A stretch of 17,029 nt of DNA. Origin: Clostridia bacterium. GTDB lineage: Bacteria; Bacillota; Clostridia; Oscillospirales; SIG627. The position numbers were made by a program, and so were the translations under genes. This document shows, one piece after another, positions 14,566-17,029 of this stretch. The notes beneath the pieces were generated by a model, which saw nothing but the letters and a program-made list of their open reading frames with translations, did no database searches and was not told the origin of the DNA. Numbering within the stretch: position 1 is the first letter of the stretch; each line of letters begins with the position of its first letter. The stretch covers positions 1 to 17,029 of the forward strand of contig JAFTEP010000015.1 in NCBI GenBank assembly GCA_017453605.1, written 5' to 3'.

Positions 14566-15879
14566 TCAGATCCCGGCGAGAAGCTCCCTGAAAGCGCCGA
14601 CGACCTCTTTTTCGAGGGTGGGGGTGAACAGCGAGCTGTCCGCCTCGTATCCGCCCTGAGAGAAGGCCTCCTCTGTCGGGAAGTAGCCCTCGTAGCCGTT
14701 GGTGCAGACGGCGGTGATGAGAAATCTGTCGGGCACGAGCGCTTTGACGGACGCTATGTACGCCGTGAAGGCCTCTCCGCCTATGCCCGCGAACACGACG
14801 TCGCCGAAGCCTACCGCGCTCAGCGGGACCGGGCGGAAGATCGGAGCGGTCCTGAGATTGACGATGCGGGTGACGTAGGCGAGGTCGCGGATGCCCAGCT
14901 CCCCGTGCGAGGTGGCGTTGGAGGCGCGGTAGTCGTCGAGGATCTTTTTGCATTCGTCGTATTTTTCGGCGTCCGTGTCGTTGGTGCGGTTGTAGATGAC
15001 GACGCTTTTCGCGAAGACTTTTTCGCTCACGGACGGCTCGGTCCTGTTCCAGAGAGAGGTCACAGTGTTCGCGACCTGCCGCCCCATAAAGCGGCTGTGA
15101 TCCAGGTTCGAGCCGTTTACCAGACGCTCTTCCTTCGGCTTGAAGAAGTCGATGTGGTTGGAGTCGCCCTGGAATCCGGTGAAGAAGATCGCCGAGACTC
15201 CGGGGAGAGATTCTTCGACGTATTTTCTCGCGTATCCGGGCCAGTCCGCGCTGATGAGATATCCGGAAACGACGTCCGGGTGGGTGGCGAAGTTGATGAG
15301 GGCGATATCGTTTGCCCCGTCTCTGGCGAATTTCACGAGCCGGACGGTGTTGTCCGCCTCGGCGCAGCGCCCGAGAAGCGTAAGCTTGCTCGAAGGGTTG
15401 GTCATCACGCCCTCTTCCTTCGTGAAGTATCTGCGTACGAACGCGATAGGCTCGGCGGTCGGAGCCGCGGCGGCGCTCACCTGCGCTTCTTTCAGATCGT
15501 CCTTTGCCATGACCGCGGCGTCGGCAAACTTTCTGATAAGCACGTCGACGTATTTTTCATCGCGGATCGCGGTCAGTCTTTTTTCGGGGGTGGTGATACA
15601 CGGAGCCGTGTGTTGGTGGAGAGCGGAGACCGTGACGTGATCCTCGGGAAGGCCCGTGCGTTCGCTCACGGCGGCGCGGATGCGCGAGCAGTGTTCCATG
15701 TCTATCCCGATGAAGTCGGCGGCGATCATTACGGCGGTCTCTTCGCCGTCGGAGACGGCGAGGGCGATGATATAGAGCGGATCTATGATCCCGCGGGCGT
15801 CTCTTCTGTAGAAATATCCCGAAAGGTCCGATCCGAGCGGCGGCGTGACGTCGAGCCTGCAGTAGCCTGCTTTGAGCAT
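14566..15879 (-). CDS. Neutral/alkaline ceramidase-family (N-terminal domain) protein
   Basis: A 437-residue protein matching the neutral ceramidase catalytic domain: AGYCRLDVTPP (4-14), GIIDPLYIIALAVSDG (30-45), ALHQHTAP (86-93), NFATHPDV (196-203), TGFQGDSNH (234-242), GIGGEAF (365-371) and a Y...GGYEADSSLF end block (399-418). The Zn2+ site of characterised ceramidases uses His, His, Glu and Tyr; His88 or His90, His200, Glu369 and Tyr411 are at plausible places. It lacks the signal peptide and the long C-terminal immunoglobulin-like domain of secreted ceramidases, so it is probably a cytoplasmic amidase on another substrate. GAGGA precedes the ATG. It lies 106 bases after pckG in the same direction, with a hairpin between. 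Function as a ceramidase is not claimed. Confidence 0.82.
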   Translation of the reverse strand: MLKAGYCRLDVTPPLGSDLSGYFYRRDARGIIDPLYIIALAVSDGEETAVMIAADFIGIDMEHCSRIRAAVSERTGLPEDHVTVSALHQHTAPCITTPEKRLTAIRDEKYVDVLIRKFADAAVMAKDDLKEAQVSAAAAPTAEPIAFVRRYFTKEEGVMTNPSSKLTLLGRCAEADNTVRLVKFARDGANDIALINFATHPDVVSGYLISADWPGYARKYVEESLPGVSAIFFTGFQGDSNHIDFFKPKEERLVNGSNLDHSRFMGRQVANTVTSLWNRTEPSVSEKVFAKSVVIYNRTNDTDAEKYDECKKILDDYRASNATSHGELGIRDLAYVTRIVNLRTAPIFRPVPLSAVGFGDVVFAGIGGEAFTAYIASVKALVPDRFLITAVCTNGYEGYFPTEEAFSQGGYEADSSLFTPTLEKEVVGAFRELLAGI

Positions 15880-15916
15880 TTTTGTTCCTCTTTTCTTTTA
15901 TTCTTGAACTGTTTTT

Positions 15917-15969
15917 TTGAGAAAATACGCACCTATCCTTTTTCAGAACGGTGCGTATTTACTTCTCAA
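15917..15969 (-). terminator. Long hairpin between pckG and the ceramidase-like gene
   Basis: AATACGCACC (15924-15933) pairs with GGTGCGTATT (15950-15959) around a 16-base loop. A further TTGAGAA/TTCTCAA pair extends the stem to 17 bp past a three-base bulge. It follows the pckG stop by 16 bases. The T-tract after it on the - strand is poor (TATTTTCTC lies within the stem); on the + strand TTTTTT follows at 15976. It is likely a terminator or 3' stabilising structure of pckG. Confidence 0.5.
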
Positions 15970-15985
15970 GGAAGATTTTTTATTA

Positions 15986-17029
15986 TCAGAGTTTCGCGAG
16001 GTTTGCCTTGAGGGTCTCGAGCTGTTTTCTGAGCTCGGCGGGCAGCTTGTCGCCGAACTTCTTGTAGTGCTCTTCGATCTCCGCGGCTTCCTTGGTCCAG
16101 GTCGCCTTGTCGACGTCGAGGATGGATTTGAGGGTCTCGATGTCGATATCGAGGTCGGTCAGGTCGATGTCCTCGGGCTTCGGGAGGTATCCGATCGCGG
16201 TCTCGACGGCGTCGGCCTTGCCTTCGCAGCGGTCGATGATCCAGTTGAGGACTCTCATGTTGTCGCCGTAGCCGGGCCATATAAAGTTGCCTTCGTCGTC
16301 GGTCCTGAACCAGTTGACGTTGAAGATCTTGGGAGCCTTGTCGCCCATCTTCTTGCCCATGTCGAGCCAGTGCTGGAAATAGTCTCCCATATTGTAGCCG
16401 CAGAAGGGAAGCATCGCCATCGGGTCGCGGCGAACGACGCCGACCGCGCCGGCTGCCGCCGCTGTGGTCTCGGAAGCCATCGCGGAGCCGATGAACACGC
16501 CGTGCTCCCAGCTCTTGGACTGATAGACCAGCGGAGCGCACTTTGCGCGGCGTCCGCCGAAGATCAGAGCGGAGATCGGCACGCCCTCGCCCTTGTCGAA
16601 TTCGCTCGAAACGCAGGGGCAGTTCTTTGCGGGCGCGGTGAAGCGGGAATTCGGGTGAGCGGCGCAGGTGGTCTTGTCAGCCTTGTTGAATTTCTCTCTG
16701 TACCATCTGTTGCCCTTCCAGTCGAGCGCGTTCTCGGGCAGATCCTTGTTGAGACCTTCCCACCAGACCGTGTTGTTGTCGAGGTTGAGGGCGACGTTGG
16801 TGAAGATCGTGTTCTTCTTGGTGGATTCGAGGGCGTTGAAGTTGGATTTCGCATTCGTTCCGGGAGCGACTCCGAAGAAGCCGTTCTCGGGGTTGATCGC
16901 GTAGAGTCTGCCGTCTTCCTTGACGCGCATCCAGGCGATGTCGTCGCCGACGGTCCAGACCTTGTAGCCCTTCTTTTTCAGATACTCGGGAGGGATGAGT
17001 ATCGCGAGGTTGGTCTTGCCGCAGGCGGA
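15986..17029 (-). CDS. pckG: GTP-dependent phosphoenolpyruvate carboxykinase, C-terminal part
   Basis: The frame is open to the window edge and gives the last 347 residues of about 600. PEPCK (GTP) converts oxaloacetate and GTP to PEP, CO2 and GDP, the entry step of gluconeogenesis, or runs in reverse for CO2 fixation in fermenters. The first visible residues, SACGKTNLA, are the kinase P-loop with the reactive cysteine, followed by TVGDDIAWMR. Then come GFFGVAPGTN, NDxxx-type VALNLDNNTVWWEG, the FGGRRAKCAPLVYQS block, HGVFIGSAMASETTAAA and PFCGYNMGDYFQHW. All belong to the GTP form, not the ATP form. It is the first visible gene of the - strand pair with the ceramidase-like gene. The N-terminus lies beyond 17029. 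Confidence 0.96.
   Translation of the reverse strand, partial: SACGKTNLAILIPPEYLKKKGYKVWTVGDDIAWMRVKEDGRLYAINPENGFFGVAPGTNAKSNFNALESTKKNTIFTNVALNLDNNTVWWEGLNKDLPENALDWKGNRWYREKFNKADKTTCAAHPNSRFTAPAKNCPCVSSEFDKGEGVPISALIFGGRRAKCAPLVYQSKSWEHGVFIGSAMASETTAAAAGAVGVVRRDPMAMLPFCGYNMGDYFQHWLDMGKKMGDKAPKIFNVNWFRTDDEGNFIWPGYGDNMRVLNWIIDRCEGKADAVETAIGYLPKPEDIDLTDLDIDIETLKSILDVDKATWTKEAAEIEEHYKKFGDKLPAELRKQLETLKANLAKL

Noticed and set aside
14092..16011. 639-codon + strand open frame
   Set aside because: It is antisense to the ceramidase-family gene and overlaps the GH20-like gene in another frame; its composition is shadow-like.
1..17029. CRISPR arrays, tRNAs, insertion sequences or phage genes
   Set aside because: No regularly spaced direct repeats, tRNA-like cloverleaf sequences, transposase motifs or terminal inverted repeats were seen in the window.

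Overview
The window looks like chromosomal DNA from a GC-rich member of the Clostridia (Firmicutes), probably an uncultured gut-type lineage. The basis is an efp gene followed by a CD1247-type zinc-ribbon protein, strong purine-rich Shine-Dalgarno sites, sigma-A type promoters, a GTP-type PEP carboxykinase and a Clostridia-like RecG. This placement is inference from gene content; no rRNA or other marker is present. No tRNA, rRNA, CRISPR array, insertion sequence or prophage gene was seen.

Layout. (1) Positions 1-653, + strand: the 3' end of efp and a small acidic zinc-ribbon protein gene, closed by a rho-independent terminator. (2) 734-1702, +: a SGNH/GDSL-type hydrolase with a domain apparently nested inside the catalytic fold, closed by a hairpin it shares with the convergent gene. 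(3) 1796-3335, -: a HlyC/CorC (CNNM-type) membrane protein with CBS domains. Its approximately 240-nt leader starts at a near-consensus promoter and carries a 40-codon candidate small ORF. (4) 3409-7642, -: recG, translationally coupled (4-nt overlap) to an upstream SMC/YhaN-like coiled-coil membrane protein whose P-loop looks degenerate, behind its own near-consensus promoter. (5) 7688-14479, +: a divergently transcribed five-gene operon, GT-C glycosyltransferase, NAD-dependent epimerase, paralogous GT-C glycosyltransferase, NodB-like deacetylase-fold protein and TIM-barrel GH20-like protein. (6) 14517-17029, -: a hairpin terminator, a neutral-ceramidase-family protein without signal peptide, and the C-terminal 347 codons of GTP-dependent PEP carboxykinase, which runs off the window.

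How the genes work together. Blocks 1-4 and pckG are housekeeping: translation elongation, ion or membrane homeostasis, replication-fork repair and gluconeogenesis. The five-gene block is the accessory part. Two duplicated polytopic lipid-linked-sugar transferases flank a sugar-nucleotide epimerase and are followed by two carbohydrate-active-looking cytoplasmic proteins. That suggests synthesis and trimming of a surface glycan, but no substrate can be read from the sequence. It is the best candidate for an undescribed system here, together with the RecG-coupled pseudo-ATPase membrane protein and the small ORF in the hlyC leader.
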